Of a stretch of 64,000 nucleotides of DNA, positions 1-10,439 are shown one piece after another. Numbering within the stretch: the stretch's first letter is position 1; the number at the start of each line of letters is the position of its first letter. The notes below the pieces were generated by a model. The model saw nothing but the letters and a program-made list of their open reading frames with translations, was not told the origin of the DNA and did no database searches. This stretch comes from Thozetella sp. PMI_491. Taxonomy: Eukaryota > Ascomycota > Sordariomycetes > Chaetosphaeriales > Chaetosphaeriaceae. Both the position numbers and the translations under genes were made by a program. The stretch is taken from contig MU270053.1 in NCBI GenBank assembly GCA_021432635.1, positions 465,743 through 529,742 on the forward strand, given 5' to 3'.

Positions 1-222
1 TAGATTACAGCAGATGCAGCCGTTGAGCAGCTCCTGCACACCGGAGATGGCGCTCGACGCTGCCAGCTGCGAGTCGACAGCTAGATCACCAAACTCGTTC
101 TTGAGAAGCGCGAGCTTGTACTCCGGGTTTGCGGCGCGCAGCTGCGGGATCAGATTCAGAATCAACGTCGTCTTGCCCGAGCCGAGGAAGCCGGTGATGA
201 TAGTGATTGGGATTGGCGCCAT
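1..222 (-). CDS. ZNG1: Zinc-regulated GTPase metalloprotein activator (CobW/ZNG1 family), 5' part only
   Basis: The first 74 codons are present and the gene runs off the left edge. The ATG lies at 220-222, followed at once by a beta-strand and the Walker A loop GFLGSGKTT (residues about 11-19), so this start is firm. At residues about 69-72 the frame reads CICC, the CxCC metal-binding motif of the COG0523 (CobW/CBWD/ZNG1) GTPases. ZNG1 is known to hand zinc to methionine aminopeptidase 1 at the cost of GTP. The closeness of Walker A to the N terminus and the CxCC at this spacing are typical of the family. The C-terminal CobW_C domain is outside the window, so ZNG1 cannot be separated from other COG0523 paralogues here. 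Confidence 0.88.
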   Translation of the reverse strand, partial: MAPIPITIITGFLGSGKTTLILNLIPQLRAANPEYKLALLKNEFGDLAVDSQLAASSAISGVQELLNGCICCNL

Positions 223-925
223 GGTGTGGAATGCCGTCGTGGCAGGGGAAGGGTAGGGGATGTGGAACGGGGCCCGCGTTGAGATCCGCGAACGCGAGAA
301 GTGTTGGGACTGGAATTTTTAATAGCGCCAGGGAGCCGCGCCGGCGAAACGGTGTGCCAAAAATGTCGCGGTCGGCCGCAGCACGGAGAAAGGAACGGGG
401 AGCGGCTTGTCTTGAGTGGAGGGGCACATTTTGTGCCATACCACTCCGCCTTCCTCTTTAGGATTGATAAGATTCGATAAACCCTGATAACAGGGTTGAT
501 AAAGGCTTGATCCAGGGGTGGAGGAGCATTTGTTTAGTGGCCGCTAAGGGGTCTGTTGACGAAGCGCTTCCAAGTTTGTGCAGCCAGCCGAACTGACAAA
601 CTGGACAAGGGCCAGCCATCTTCCCATATGGAGGATCCAGTTGGGGTCATTGGAGATCGCAGTGATATCTGGCCGGATGGACGTCAATCGGCGATAAACA
701 GCCGGCCAAGGTAGGTTGTTGCCATGATATTGCCATCGTGACGTCATTGGGTGGGTGGGATAACGGCCGTCCATATCAGGACTGTAAAACAACAAACGTC
801 GCTATGCCCCTGAATCGCGGGTCGCAACGACTGCCTATTTCTGAGCGTCAGTAACAATCGCACCGGCCGTTAGCTCTGCGTGCCAGTCTATTTGCGCGCT
901 ATTGTTCTTTTTGGGATTTAACACT
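223..925. other. Intergenic, divergent promoter region
   Basis: This 0.7 kb lies between the divergent ZNG1-like gene and the small orphan gene. Short open frames on both strands show no recognisable protein features. No RNA gene or repeat was seen. Confidence 0.5.
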
Positions 926-1349
926 ATGTCGTCCTCTTCGCCTCTTTCTTCAGAAGAGACGCTCCGAGACAGCCTCGCCAGAACAGAGGCGGCTGCTGCA
1001 CCGGTGGACTATAAAGCAATGCTTGACGAAGCAGCAGAGAAGGACAAAATGAAAGACACGCCGAAACCGCCACAAGATTCGTCGGGGGCGTCGCCCATTG
1101 TTGAGACCGGTAAGTCGAGCTGGAGCACGCAAAGATGTCCGGCAGACGACTTATACAGCCACAGTATCACGATATGTCCAGACCCTTGGCAAGATCCTGG
1201 GGCAAACGGAACCTGAGAAGGCGGCCGTCCCAACTGCGAGTGGCCCAGCCCCGGGACCTCCACACCGTCCGGATCACGACCCCCAAATCGAAGAGTTCGT
1301 TCGCGATCAGCACCGCAGCAGCCCAGTACGAGTGGCGACGAGCGAGTAA
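926..1349 (+). CDS. Small hypothetical protein, two exons
   Basis: Exons 926-1109 and 1165-1349 join in phase across an intron with a GTAAGT donor and give 122 residues. An acceptor six bases earlier (exon 2 from 1159) is also in frame and would add two residues. The protein is hydrophilic. It has a Ser-rich start, an acidic/basic helical stretch (about residues 25-45), a short region around SRYVQTLGKILGQ, a Pro-rich linker, and an ending around PDHDPQIEEFVRDQHRSS. There is no signal peptide or membrane segment. I believe related short proteins occur in other ascomycetes, but I cannot name a function. The two blocks of non-repetitive sequence and the clean intron support a real gene. Confidence 0.6.
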
Positions 1350-1703
1350 GGGCCACTGGGAACTGGAAGAGCAAGAATAGAACATATTTCAGGGCAAAAC
1401 AGGCGTCCAAGATTTATTTGGCGCGTTCCTAAACTAAATTACATGCCGCAACTCCGTTTCATATGTCAACCCCTGCTTTTGCGATCTCTTGGAGCCCGAG
1501 GGCCCCAACGAAGACAGACAGCGACCTGGGCGGCGAACATGATCCCAAATTCTATTACTCAAGCAGGCGGAAGAATCAGACCTTCATAAGCCCTCAAAGT
1601 GACATGATGCGTGAAGAATATCCCGTGAAGAATAACAGCCTGCGTCGCATAATCCATTATACCCCCGTTACGTCGTGAATGAATAGGCAGCAAGAGACGC
1701 AAC
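1350..1703. other. Intergenic, between convergent genes
   Basis: About 350 bp shared as 3' flank by the orphan gene and the GPI protein gene. Nothing distinctive was seen. Confidence 0.5.
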
Positions 1704-2393
1704 TTATGCCAAGAGGAACTGGCCGGCAGCGAGGGCGATGGCGCCGGCGACAAGAATGCTCTTCTTGAGCGATGCGGGTGCGCCGGCGGTAACGTACGTC
1801 TTGAGAGGGCCGTTGCCGGGAGTGCCGGGAGGAGAGGGAGGCATGCCGCCCATGCCGCCCATGCCACCAGTAGGAGCAGCAACCCCAGGGACACCACCAC
1901 CAGGGCAGTTCGGGCCGCCTGGGCAGCCAGCGGGCATAGCACCACCACCACCCAGGGGAACGACAGGGCCGGTAGGGCGGGCGGCGAGGTCGGGGTGAAC
2001 CGTGGCAGTAACACCGTTGTTTCCGAGGACCTTGATGTTGGTATCCGTGGCGAGGGCGTTGGGGCAGGTGATGACTTGCTGCTTGTTCTGGCAGGCATCG
2101 CAAGCCACGGTCGACACAACGAAGTTGGAAGGGCAGGCGGGCGTCGTCCAATCGGCAGGGTTACCAGTGCAGACCTCAGCAACGGTGTAAGTGGCAAGCC
2201 ATGATGACGTGGGGCACGCGGCCGGGAGAGTGACGCAGTAGGTCTTGGTAAAGACGCTGGTCACGGTGTTGGTCACGGTCGCCGGGGTGGCGCAGACCAG
2301 GAAGCTGGAGGAGGTGAGGGCCGGAGCGGAGCTATTCCGAGAGCACGGTTAGGCACTGTTGCACATGCATTGGAAGAGGGCATCTCACCTCAT
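1704..2393 (-). CDS. Probable GPI-anchored cell-surface protein, Cys-module plus Gly/Pro/Met repeats
   Basis: The main exon is 1704-2331. It opens only through an upstream intron (2332-2388, donor GTGAGA, CCTAAC branch site) preceded by a 5-base coding exon, ATGAG (2389-2393), giving 210 residues. The N-terminal half has evenly spaced cysteines (YCVTLPAACP, EVCTGN, CDACQNKQQVITCP), resembling modules of fungal adhesins of the Mad1 kind. Next come GGGGAMPAG and GGMGGMGGM low-complexity repeats. The last about 20 residues are hydrophobic (SILVAGAIALAAGQFLLA), as in a GPI-attachment signal. A clear signal peptide is missing in this model, so an extra upstream exon is possible. A later in-frame acceptor in exon 2 would shorten the N terminus. 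A TATA-like TTATATAG lies near 2623-2630. Confidence 0.6.
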
Positions 2394-3076
2394 TTTGGAG
2401 GATGTGGTGTTGAGAATTAAATTTTAAAGATCAAAAAAGGTGCTTTTTCAAACTGGAGGCGACGCGAGCGCAACTTTGAGAAAAGGAGCGACTTGAAGAT
2501 GGCTGAAGAATGCTGTGGGAAACGAGTGTAGGGGTACCTTTAAACGAAGGACTGGCAACTTAACACGCCTGAGTGGATGAGGAAGGAAGGAAGACTGATG
2601 GCAACTAGACATCGTCGAGCTTCTATATAACGAACACAGACACGCAGCGGAGCTTCGTGGCTGATTCCAGCGGGCCAAATTAGATCGCGAAAATGCCTCT
2701 TCGGCCACATTCCTCAGGGCTGAATCTACATGCACATGTTGTGGTGGCATAGGCCTGCGATGGGCATCCGTGGCTGGGAGCAGGATGCCAGTCGGTGAGA
2801 CACGCAAACATCACCAGCGCTTGCCGGGGTCCGTCCCACACCAGGGACAGGAATTCAGTCCTGCTCCCCAACCCAGCAACGGAAGCGACCTACGGGCAGA
2901 AGGGAAACGGCCGAGTTGGGAGCATCCAATGGCAGGTTTCAGCCGTCGTGAGGCGCGCAGGCACGTCGCCTGCGGGCAGCCGTACGGACTTGGACGCACA
3001 CATTCAGGGCGGATCTTAAGCCACGCGAGGACGTGGAACCATTTGGGAACGGAGCCTTTGCCGGTAATGGACCACA

Positions 3077-3091
3077 CCCCCCCCCCCCCCC
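3077..3091. repeat. Poly-C tract (15)
   Basis: Fifteen consecutive C on the + strand in the FAM32A/GPI gene intergenic region; a likely length-variable site. Confidence 0.9.
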
Positions 3092-3552
3092 ATTGACGCG
3101 CGGATGAACGCACGTCGAGCACAAAGGGCGAGCTTCTTCTTTTTTTTACGGGTTACGAACGGGCCGAGCGGCACGCGCGTCGCGCAAGAATATTGATGCG
3201 GCTGCCAGCAGCGCAAGACGGATCCGCATCACGGCCAAGGGCTGGCCATGGATGGGATCCGGATGTCTCCATTCTATCAGCATCTCGATCCCACATATAT
3301 TCAAGAACCGAGACTTCCTATCCTGGATTTCAATCTGCAGAGAAAACCCTCAATTGAGGATGGCAACTCGGCACCGTGGGAATCTGGGTGACGGTCGTGG
3401 CGACTCTGGGTAAACTTTTTGATCTGAAGAAAAAAAGAAGAAAAGAGATTTCAAATTCCGGCCGCTTCGCGTCGAGGTTATGCAGGCCTGCCGGGAGCGG
3501 TGAGCCATAATTCTGCCCGCGCTAATCCGCTTTCTACCACTGCCACGACCTT

Positions 3553-3595
3553 ACCCTCAAGTTATGTGGCTCGAGAACCCACATAACTTGAGGGT
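3553..3595. repeat. Perfect 17-bp inverted repeat (hairpin)
   Basis: The left arm 3553-3569 (ACCCTCAAGTTATGTGG) and the right arm 3579-3595 are exact reverse complements around a 9-base loop. The right arm runs into a TTAGGG unit. Confidence 0.85.
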
Positions 3596-3601
3596 TAGGG
3601 T
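3591..3601 (+). promoter_or_regulatory. TTAGGG-type motif upstream of FAM32A
   Basis: The 11-mer AGGGTTAGGGT lies about 330 bp before the FAM32A start. The same 11-mer, on one strand or the other, recurs upstream of bL36m and IMO32. TTAGGG is the core bound by Tbf1-type factors in yeasts; its use here is inference. Confidence 0.4.
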
Positions 3602-3922
3602 GATCACCCCATGAGCCGCAGCCTCGCCACGCTGCCCGGCCTTGTTCGCGGCACCAGGCGACGTTCTCAGCCCGCATGTCGCCAAGACGTGTGGCAGAAG
3701 CTTCTATATTGTATATCCTCTCTCATAGTTGAAAGCGGTGACATTTTACCTGCCACATTCTTGAGGAATGCTATCTGCCGCCGCCGGGGCATCACAGGAA
3801 GCTTGATGTGCTTACCTAAGCGGCTGCTACCATTTTCCTGACGCCCACTCACGCTGCTGCTTTCAGTCCCCATCCCAGCACCCGCCTTGATCGCAATCCA
3901 GTGCCGTCTCTGCCCAGTCACC

Positions 3923-4411
3923 ATGCCGGCCGACGAGTACGCGTTCTCGGGTGGTGGGGGGGCTCTTAGGCTCAAGGGGGCTAAGGTCAAGAAGCACAAG
4001 AAGAAGAAGGACAAGGGCTCCGACCTGGAGAGGAACCTCTCGACCAGCGGCAACTCATCCTCGGCGCTCGAGAAGCGAGGCCGGCACGACGGCGAAAATG
4101 ACGGGCCCACGAATACAGAGGCCGGGCAGGCGGCGGATGAGGAAGATAGTGCGCCCAAAGTGCACAAGACTGAGGCTGAGAGGCGGCTAGAGGAAGCCAA
4201 GCAGAAGAAGGTAAGGATACCGGGTCCCCCCTTCTGCCTCTCAATTCGTCTCAGACAATGACTGACCACTATCCTCCCACAGCTCAAGGAACTGAGCGAA
4301 TCTGGCCGCCCGGAGCTTCTCAAGACGCACAAGGAGCGAGTCGAGCAGCTCAACACGTACCTCTCGAAGCTGAGTGAGCATCATGACATGCCCAAGATCG
4401 GGCCAGGATAG
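3923..4411 (+). CDS. FAM32A family protein (DUF1754)
   Basis: Exons 3923-4210 and 4283-4411 join in phase 0 to give 138 residues. The N terminus ends in a Lys-rich block ([19 protein letters not shown], about residues 14-32). A disordered acidic middle follows, and then a C-terminal helix ending [14 protein letters not shown]. These two end blocks are the hallmark of FAM32A, whose human member is a small nuclear protein that enters the active site of the C* spliceosome and promotes exon ligation. The length is close to the family's usual 110-140 residues. The intron falls just before the conserved C-terminal block, with a GTAAGG donor. A spliceosomal role for the fungal protein is inferred from the family. 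Confidence 0.85.
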
Positions 4412-4945
4412 GGGTTGTCCAAGAGGACGATATCATGGTTGTATTTTTTGCATGGGAGGGGGCTGGCGTATGGCGCATGTTCGTCCAAAGTGGTGTTATA
4501 CCCTTCCTCTACGGTGGCCCCAGATGCCTACCCAAAAAAAAAAAAAAAAAAAAAAAAGGCACACATAACATGTAACAGCTATGTGAGCGTCCACCTAAGA
4601 AATTGTCCCTGCAACGGCTTTGCAATCCTGTGGTGAAGCTGGGCCTAGCCGATCTCTATTTCTTGCTGAAGGTCATCACAGCTAAGTACATGAATTCATG
4701 CTTTCGTTTCCCGCCTCCCGTCATGCCAATCGAGCTTGACTCTCTCGTCTATGCTGGTCCCGGTAGTGAAACCTCTCCCATGGAATGAAGCAAGATGCAG
4801 GTGGGTTCTTTGTACCCTGTTCCCAATGCCCCCAACGCCAGTTTGCCAAAGGAATGTAGATAGACACCATACTGTGGAGCTGGGTCCATGAATTTCCGGA
4901 CAGGCCTCTCCCAAAGCGATTAGCCCCTTGCCCGGATGCCTCTAA
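4412..4945. other. Intergenic, between convergent genes
   Basis: Holds a 24-base poly-A run and otherwise unremarkable sequence; 3' flanks of FAM32A and the Ser/Thr-rich GPI gene. Confidence 0.5.
4534..4557 (+). repeat. Poly-A tract (24)
   Basis: Twenty-four A in a row about 120 bp past the FAM32A stop codon. It could be a simple homopolymer or the tail of an old retroposed sequence; no flanking target duplication was recognised. Confidence 0.9.
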
Positions 4946-5972
4946 CTACGCCAGGAGCGCGCCTCCCACCATCAGCCCTACCATCACCTCGAGCCCAGCG
5001 ACGCGTCCGATTGCGCTCGGTGCGGAATTGGTCTGGAGACCGTCTGTCGCTTTCGCTGTGCTGCCCGTCGTCGACTGTCTGACTCCTACCCCGACGTATG
5101 TGGTGCCCGTCACAATAACCACGCTTCCGTTCGAGTCTGTCGACGTAGAGGTGTAGGTGGTTAGCGCAGACGACTCGGAGCTCTGCGACGCCTTCGTCTC
5201 GGATTTGGTGGTCGTCATAGTCGATCCTGCAGACTAGTTAGTATCCTCAAATCCAAAGCATCCTGCAGAAGAGAGCACTATGAGGGGACAGAGCAACATC
5301 GCAACGCTGGGCCGACCTACCTCCAGTTGAGGAGGCTTGGCTCGAGCTCGATGACCCGGACTTAGAGAGTGAAGAAGAAGAAGTCCCACTTTGACTTGTG
5401 GACATACCGGTGCTGGAGGAGGGTTTCGAAGTAGGGGTGGTGATGGTGGAACTAGCGGGGGTTGAAGTTGCTGAAGTCCCGGGAGAAGAGGTCGCCGTCG
5501 AGCTGGGGGTGGAAGAGGGCATGGTGGTGGTGGATGTTCCTGGTTGACTCTCTCCGGGGGACGACGTCGACGACTGAGAGGGAGCCGACGAGCTCGGAGT
5601 TGAGGCGGGAGGGTCCGACGTGGTCGAGTTCGCGCCATCGCGGCGGGCGATCTGCAGCAGGCCTATGGCAACCTCGTCGTCCGACTCGGAGCTTACGCCA
5701 GACTCCGTCTCTGGCTTACCAGACGAGAGCACGTCGTGCGGGAACTTCTCCGGGAAGAACTTGCGAAGAAGGTCGTCGAGTGATGGAGAGTCCCCGCCGA
5801 GTGAGGTTAGGAACGATGCATGTTTCGACTCTGGCAAGCTGTCTTGCTCGCCTGCTATATCCCGGTGGCAGGGCCAACGCCAGGCCTTCCTCGGGCCGAC
5901 CGCCGAGGCCATGCCGACAGCAGCCAGCAGGCACAAGGTGAGTGCAAACACCATCCGGGTTCTCGACGGCAT
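4946..5972 (-). CDS. Ser/Thr-rich GPI-anchored surface protein
   Basis: Exons 5972-5321 and 5226-4946 join with a perfect TACTAAC branch site before the acceptor, giving 310 residues. The start at 5972 puts a signal peptide (hydrophobic FALTLCLLAAVGMASA) at the N terminus; the open frame extends further upstream but would bury this signal. A short unique domain follows (about residues 25-115, including DDLLRKFFPEKFP). After it comes a long Ser/Thr/Pro mucin-like stretch (about 120-260) likely to be heavily O-glycosylated. The C terminus is hydrophobic (EVMVGLMVGGALLA) with a small-residue cleavage zone before it, as in GPI anchoring. No catalytic motif is seen. A cell-wall or surface stalk role is inferred from composition only. 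Confidence 0.72.
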
Positions 5973-6840
5973 CTTCCTGGAATTCTGAGGTCGCTGGTCT
6001 TCGATGCCTGTGCTTTGCGGGAGAGACTTGATACCGGCCTTCTCAGCTGCCTCGAGAAGGGGGGCATCGATCCCAGACCGTGGGGATGCCATAGCTATGA
6101 GTGCTTCTATTCGATTGCCCAGCGGCTCCGTCCGCAGCCAAAGTGTGAAGCTAGCAGAGCCTTGCAGGCCGACGACGAAATGGGGTCCCTTGGCGACACT
6201 GGTGGGACAGCCCGACGAAGACCAGATACTGGGTCCGACACGGCCCCAAGAAGGATCTAGCAGGACAAGGTCAGCTTAGTGCCTCGCTATGCATGCCGAT
6301 GGGTGGTCTGGCAGATGGGTGATTCGGCCGTCGGAGAGCGGGGGAGGCGACAAGTTGTCGCACTTATGCTGCCGTACGTGGTGGAAGCAAGCCGCGAAAC
6401 CTTCAGCTGAGGCAGGTTGCCCCACCAATGCGAAGAGGTGAGGTGCTAGACAGGCTGGTGCGGGAGACACCTCCACGGACGAGAACATACAGATGGGGCA
6501 GCAACACGAGAGTTTCCTCTTTGTGAACCGGCAATGGCGCCGGTAGCCAGGCCGCCAGAAGTTTTCCAGGCGGCGGGGTTTGAGCCAAAGGGGAGGTATT
6601 GTGAAAAGGGGGGGGCAAAGAGCTAACGCAAGCTTTCGTGTAGACCAACCTACCTTTGTGCACTTATCGACCCGGGGGCTGACTCGACAAGTGGTGGTTC
6701 TGCTTCCACCGGTTCCCTTCCCCGAATTGCGTGTTAAAACGAAAGAGGGAGAAAGCTAGCGGTCTCGACCGAGCTTTTTTGCAAGGTCCCCCTCCGGTAC
6801 GTGTTTCGCCGTGCGCCCGAGATGGTGGCCTCGATGGTGG
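5973..6840. other. Intergenic, left flank of the transposon pair
   Basis: Upstream region of the Ser/Thr-rich GPI gene, ending at the TA next to the left terminal repeat. GC-rich and RIP-free. No gene recognised. Confidence 0.5.
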
Positions 6841-9800
6841 TAACTCCTTGGGCCCGACATATGGCCCGGGAAGTGGGTCACCAATCAGAGCTTGGCTTGG
6901 CATGTTGAGGTACCTCGAGTGACCTGCAATTTCTCATACTAAAAACGGGTAAGCGAGCATCCCTGGCCAAGGGGGCTTGGTCAGTCAGCTGGAAAGCAAG
7001 TGATTAATTTACTTAAAAACACTACTAAAGGCAAAACGAATGGCTGCTGGCAGCTGTATTATATAGTATAAGGCTGGCTGGCTAGCTGGTGCCAGCGTAT
7101 AAAATAGGGGCCTTTGGGGCATAGTAGCGTATCACAGCTAGTATAACTCTAACGCGTCTTCTTATGAGGGGCTAGCTTATACCTATCTAGCTGGTCTGGA
7201 TCTAGCTAGTGGATCTGTATAGCAGGCGAGCAGCTAGTATAGCGTTTAGCGTATGGCTAGTCTTAATGGGCTAGTTAATAGTTGTATGGTCGTGGGTTGG
7301 TGGGAGATTAGGTGGGTTAAGTATTTACTAGCATGTGGGATCCCTGGCTGGTTAAGGGCTGGCTTTGTCTGGGTGGCGATTTCTTATGTGGGTATCGACT
7401 AGAAACGCTATATTTTTTCGTGAGCTTAGTATAAATCTGGTGCTAGAACTAGCTCTAGCTATGGCTAGTGACGTGGTTTTTACTTAGTTGTGTATGGAGA
7501 GGTTAAGATTCTTTCTAGAGGATAAAGGAGTTAATAAGAATAATATCTACTAGTATAATTTATTAGTAAACTAGTTTATATAACTAGACTAGGGGCTGTA
7601 TAATATTAAGGAAGTAATTATATATTATTACTTAGTATACTTTATAGTAGATATAGTGGTAAAGACTATAATCAGTATGTAGTTAATCTACCTAATCTAC
7701 CTTATTTATATAGTGATTATACTAATCTATAATCTAAGGTATAGGTAAAACTACTATAGGCTAGCTAGCAAATATAGCTAGTTATATATAATCTTTAGCT
7801 AGCTTATGAGTTACCTTTCTAAGGTACTTTTAGATTTGATATACCTAGGTATTAATACTATTAAAGCTAGTTGTTAGTATTAATATTATTGTATTATCTT
7901 TTTATAGGATCTATATAACCTGCTATATTAAATTAACTATAAAATAATACTGGTATAATCTAGAGGTAATAGCTTAATAACTAGCTAGATAGCTTACCTT
8001 TTTATCGCTGGTTAGCTAGTAGAAAAGGGTCCTTTAAATAAGCTTTTTACCCTTTTTTTTAAGGGCTATAATCACTAGATTAATCTCCTTTATTTTTAGC
8101 TAAGATTTTCTGTTTTTAGTCCTTATAATAATCTAGCCTATATATTAAAAAAGTTAAAAGAGTTATATAGAGTTAAAGTAATTATCTATAAAGAGATAGT
8201 AAGGTATATTAGTAGCTAGTAGTTAGCTTATTAAATAAATTATAAGCGACTAAGTCTTACTAAAATCCTTACTATATAGTTATAAATCCTTATTAATAAA
8301 CTATTTTACCAGCTAGATTAATAGGTAAAATACTTCTTAACTAGTCTAAAAGTATTATACTAGTATATAGCTAGCTTTAGCTAATACTTAGATCTTAAGC
8401 CTTTATTTAATTAGCTTTTCTTTTATAAAATACTTTTTACTTATATAGCTAGTATATCTAACTATAGCTTTATTAATTACTACTTAAAAACCAGCTATAA
8501 AAAATTAGCAGTAGACTAATTATAAGTAGTAGCTAAGATAATCTAGTTAATACTAAAGTATTAAAAATAAGCTAGGGGTTAGTAAAAATAGATTAAATAT
8601 AGTCAGCTAATAATATAAAAAGAAAAAATAATCCCTAGTTATCTAGTGTTAAGCTTTATATATTAAGCTATAAAAAAAGTCTATATTCTAATAAGAATTA
8701 AACTATATAGCTTAATAAATATTAAAATATACTAGTAAAATAAGAAAGGTATAAAGCTTATTAGTTATAATAGAAAAGCTTATTACTAGTATAAAAGGGT
8801 TAAAACTAGGGTCTATTAAGCGCCCTAGACTAAAATAATAGTAGAAAATACATTAAATAGTCTAGCTAGCCTACTAAGCTATTAGCTAGTATAGAAAAAA
8901 GTAAAGAAAGATATTTATTAGGTTAGTTATATAATTAACATAAATTATAAGGAGAAAATCTAGCCCCTTAAGCTTTTTAAATATATTAAGCTTTATTATA
9001 ACTTTAGAATTATAATATACCTTTTAACTATAGATTTATACTATTAATATAAGGTACTTACTAGGTCTATACTATTTTAAAGCTTAAAAGGTATTATTAA
9101 TTAGTAAGATAGGAGGGTTGGCTAGGGGGAGAGGTTTAAGCTTATAGTTAATCTCTAGCTAGCTTAAGGGTAGTAAAAATAGCTTGAGCTTATAGTTACT
9201 CTTAGGGTTAGATTCTTATTTTAAAAATAAGTTAGTGGTTAATCTATAGTAAATAAAGCTAGCTTACTAGACTAGTATTAGAGGGCTTAATAACTGGCTT
9301 ATAAGAAGGTTTTATAAGCTAGGGCAGTTACTGTTTAACAGCCTTATAGAGAAGTATAAGGAGTTGTTTAGCCTTAGCTAACTATAATAATTTACTATAG
9401 ATATTAGGCTAGTTAGTTAACTAGCCCTTAAAGGGGGGTTTATAGTGTTTTAAGGTCCATAGCTATTAAATTAAATTAGCTAAAAGTAAAGCTAGTATAG
9501 CTTAACAGTTATAAGTAGTTGGTAGAGCTAGTCAGCTAGGGGCTATTTTAAGGGCTTAAAACGTCGATTTTATAGTTGTTTTTATAGTTAAAAAAAGTAA
9601 AAATTACTAGCTGGCTAGATCGTATAGATCTAGTTAACTAGATTTTATAGCTAAAAAGTATTTAAATACTGGTTAAGGGTAAAAAATTATATGTAAAAAG
9701 TAATGGTTTTATTGATTTAAAAGGGCTAGAAAGCATTAGATTAATAGGTAAAATCAGCTATCCACTAGTAACCCCACCGAAACTGTACGCCTTATTTTTA

Positions 9801-10081
9801 CAGCGATTTTTTTTTTAAAAAAATCGTAAAAAAATCACGAAAAAAGCTGGATCACTTAAATCAATAAGCTTATAAGGGTATTATGAGATATATATAAAGA
9901 TTACATTAAATCCCATCAAGAGGGTTAGAATAACTGTAAAACTTAGTGATTTTAAGGTCTTAGAATAGTAAAAGTAGTGGTTTAATAACCCTATCTATAA
10001 CTACCCTAAAATAAGTGATGTACTCGATTATACTAGTGGGGCGGTCCACTTCCCAGGCTATATGTCGGGCCCAAGGAGTTA
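6841..10081. mobile_element. RIP-mutated TIR DNA transposon, copy 1 (left arm)
   Basis: A 3,237-bp element (6843-10079) bounded by TA on each side. Its 33-bp terminal inverted repeats lie at 6844-6876 (starting CTCCTTGGGCCCGACATATG) and 10046-10078; the inner one differs only by transitions. The interior is extremely rich in TA and CTAG steps and has no open frame over 60 codons, as expected after C-to-T RIP mutation. The TA target suggests a cut-and-paste element of the Tc1/mariner kind, but no transposase motif survives and the family is unassigned. The outermost few hundred bases keep normal GC. It is the reverse complement of copy 2. Confidence 0.82.
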
Positions 10082-10439
10082 GGCAAAGCAAGCCAAGTGA
10101 GCCACCATAGTGGCAGGCCACAGCACATCCATCCCCTGCCGCCCATTGGGAGCACTAGTCGATCCCTGCTGCTTCACTCGTCATGGACCCTCTCTGGCGG
10201 GCGCCCTGCTTCGCGCTTGCCCGGAGAGCCATGCAGAGCTGAAGGGAAAGGGCGAGAGAGCTCCGCGGCAAGCCTCCCTCTCCACCACCGACCGCCTACC
10301 GCTGCCTGGGCCCTGCACCTGCCCCTCCACCACCACAGGGATGCAGCCATGGACACCGCAGCCCGGGGCAGGGACGCTGGGGAGCTTATATGCACAATTG
10401 CCGCCCTTGCCCAACTAGCACCTGTATCTCGCTTGTTCT
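10082..10439. other. GC-rich spacer between the two transposon arms
   Basis: A 358-bp island with normal GC between two AT-rich arms. Frames of 70-117 codons cross it on both strands, but their translations are low in complexity and run into the terminal repeats, so I do not call a gene. It is probably host target sequence caught between two insertions. Confidence 0.6.

Larger units (their letters stand above)
2394..3922. other. Intergenic, 1.5 kb, divergent promoters with hairpin and homopolymer
   Basis: Lies between the divergent GPI gene and FAM32A. It holds a 15-base C run (3077-3091), a 17-bp perfect inverted repeat (3553-3595) and a TTAGGG-type motif (3591-3601). Small open frames in it look random. 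Confidence 0.55.

Noticed and set aside
1559-2197. 212- and 164-codon frames overlapping the Cys-module GPI gene
   Set aside because: Shadows in other frames of the same exon, with repetitive Leu/Pro or Trp/Arg composition.
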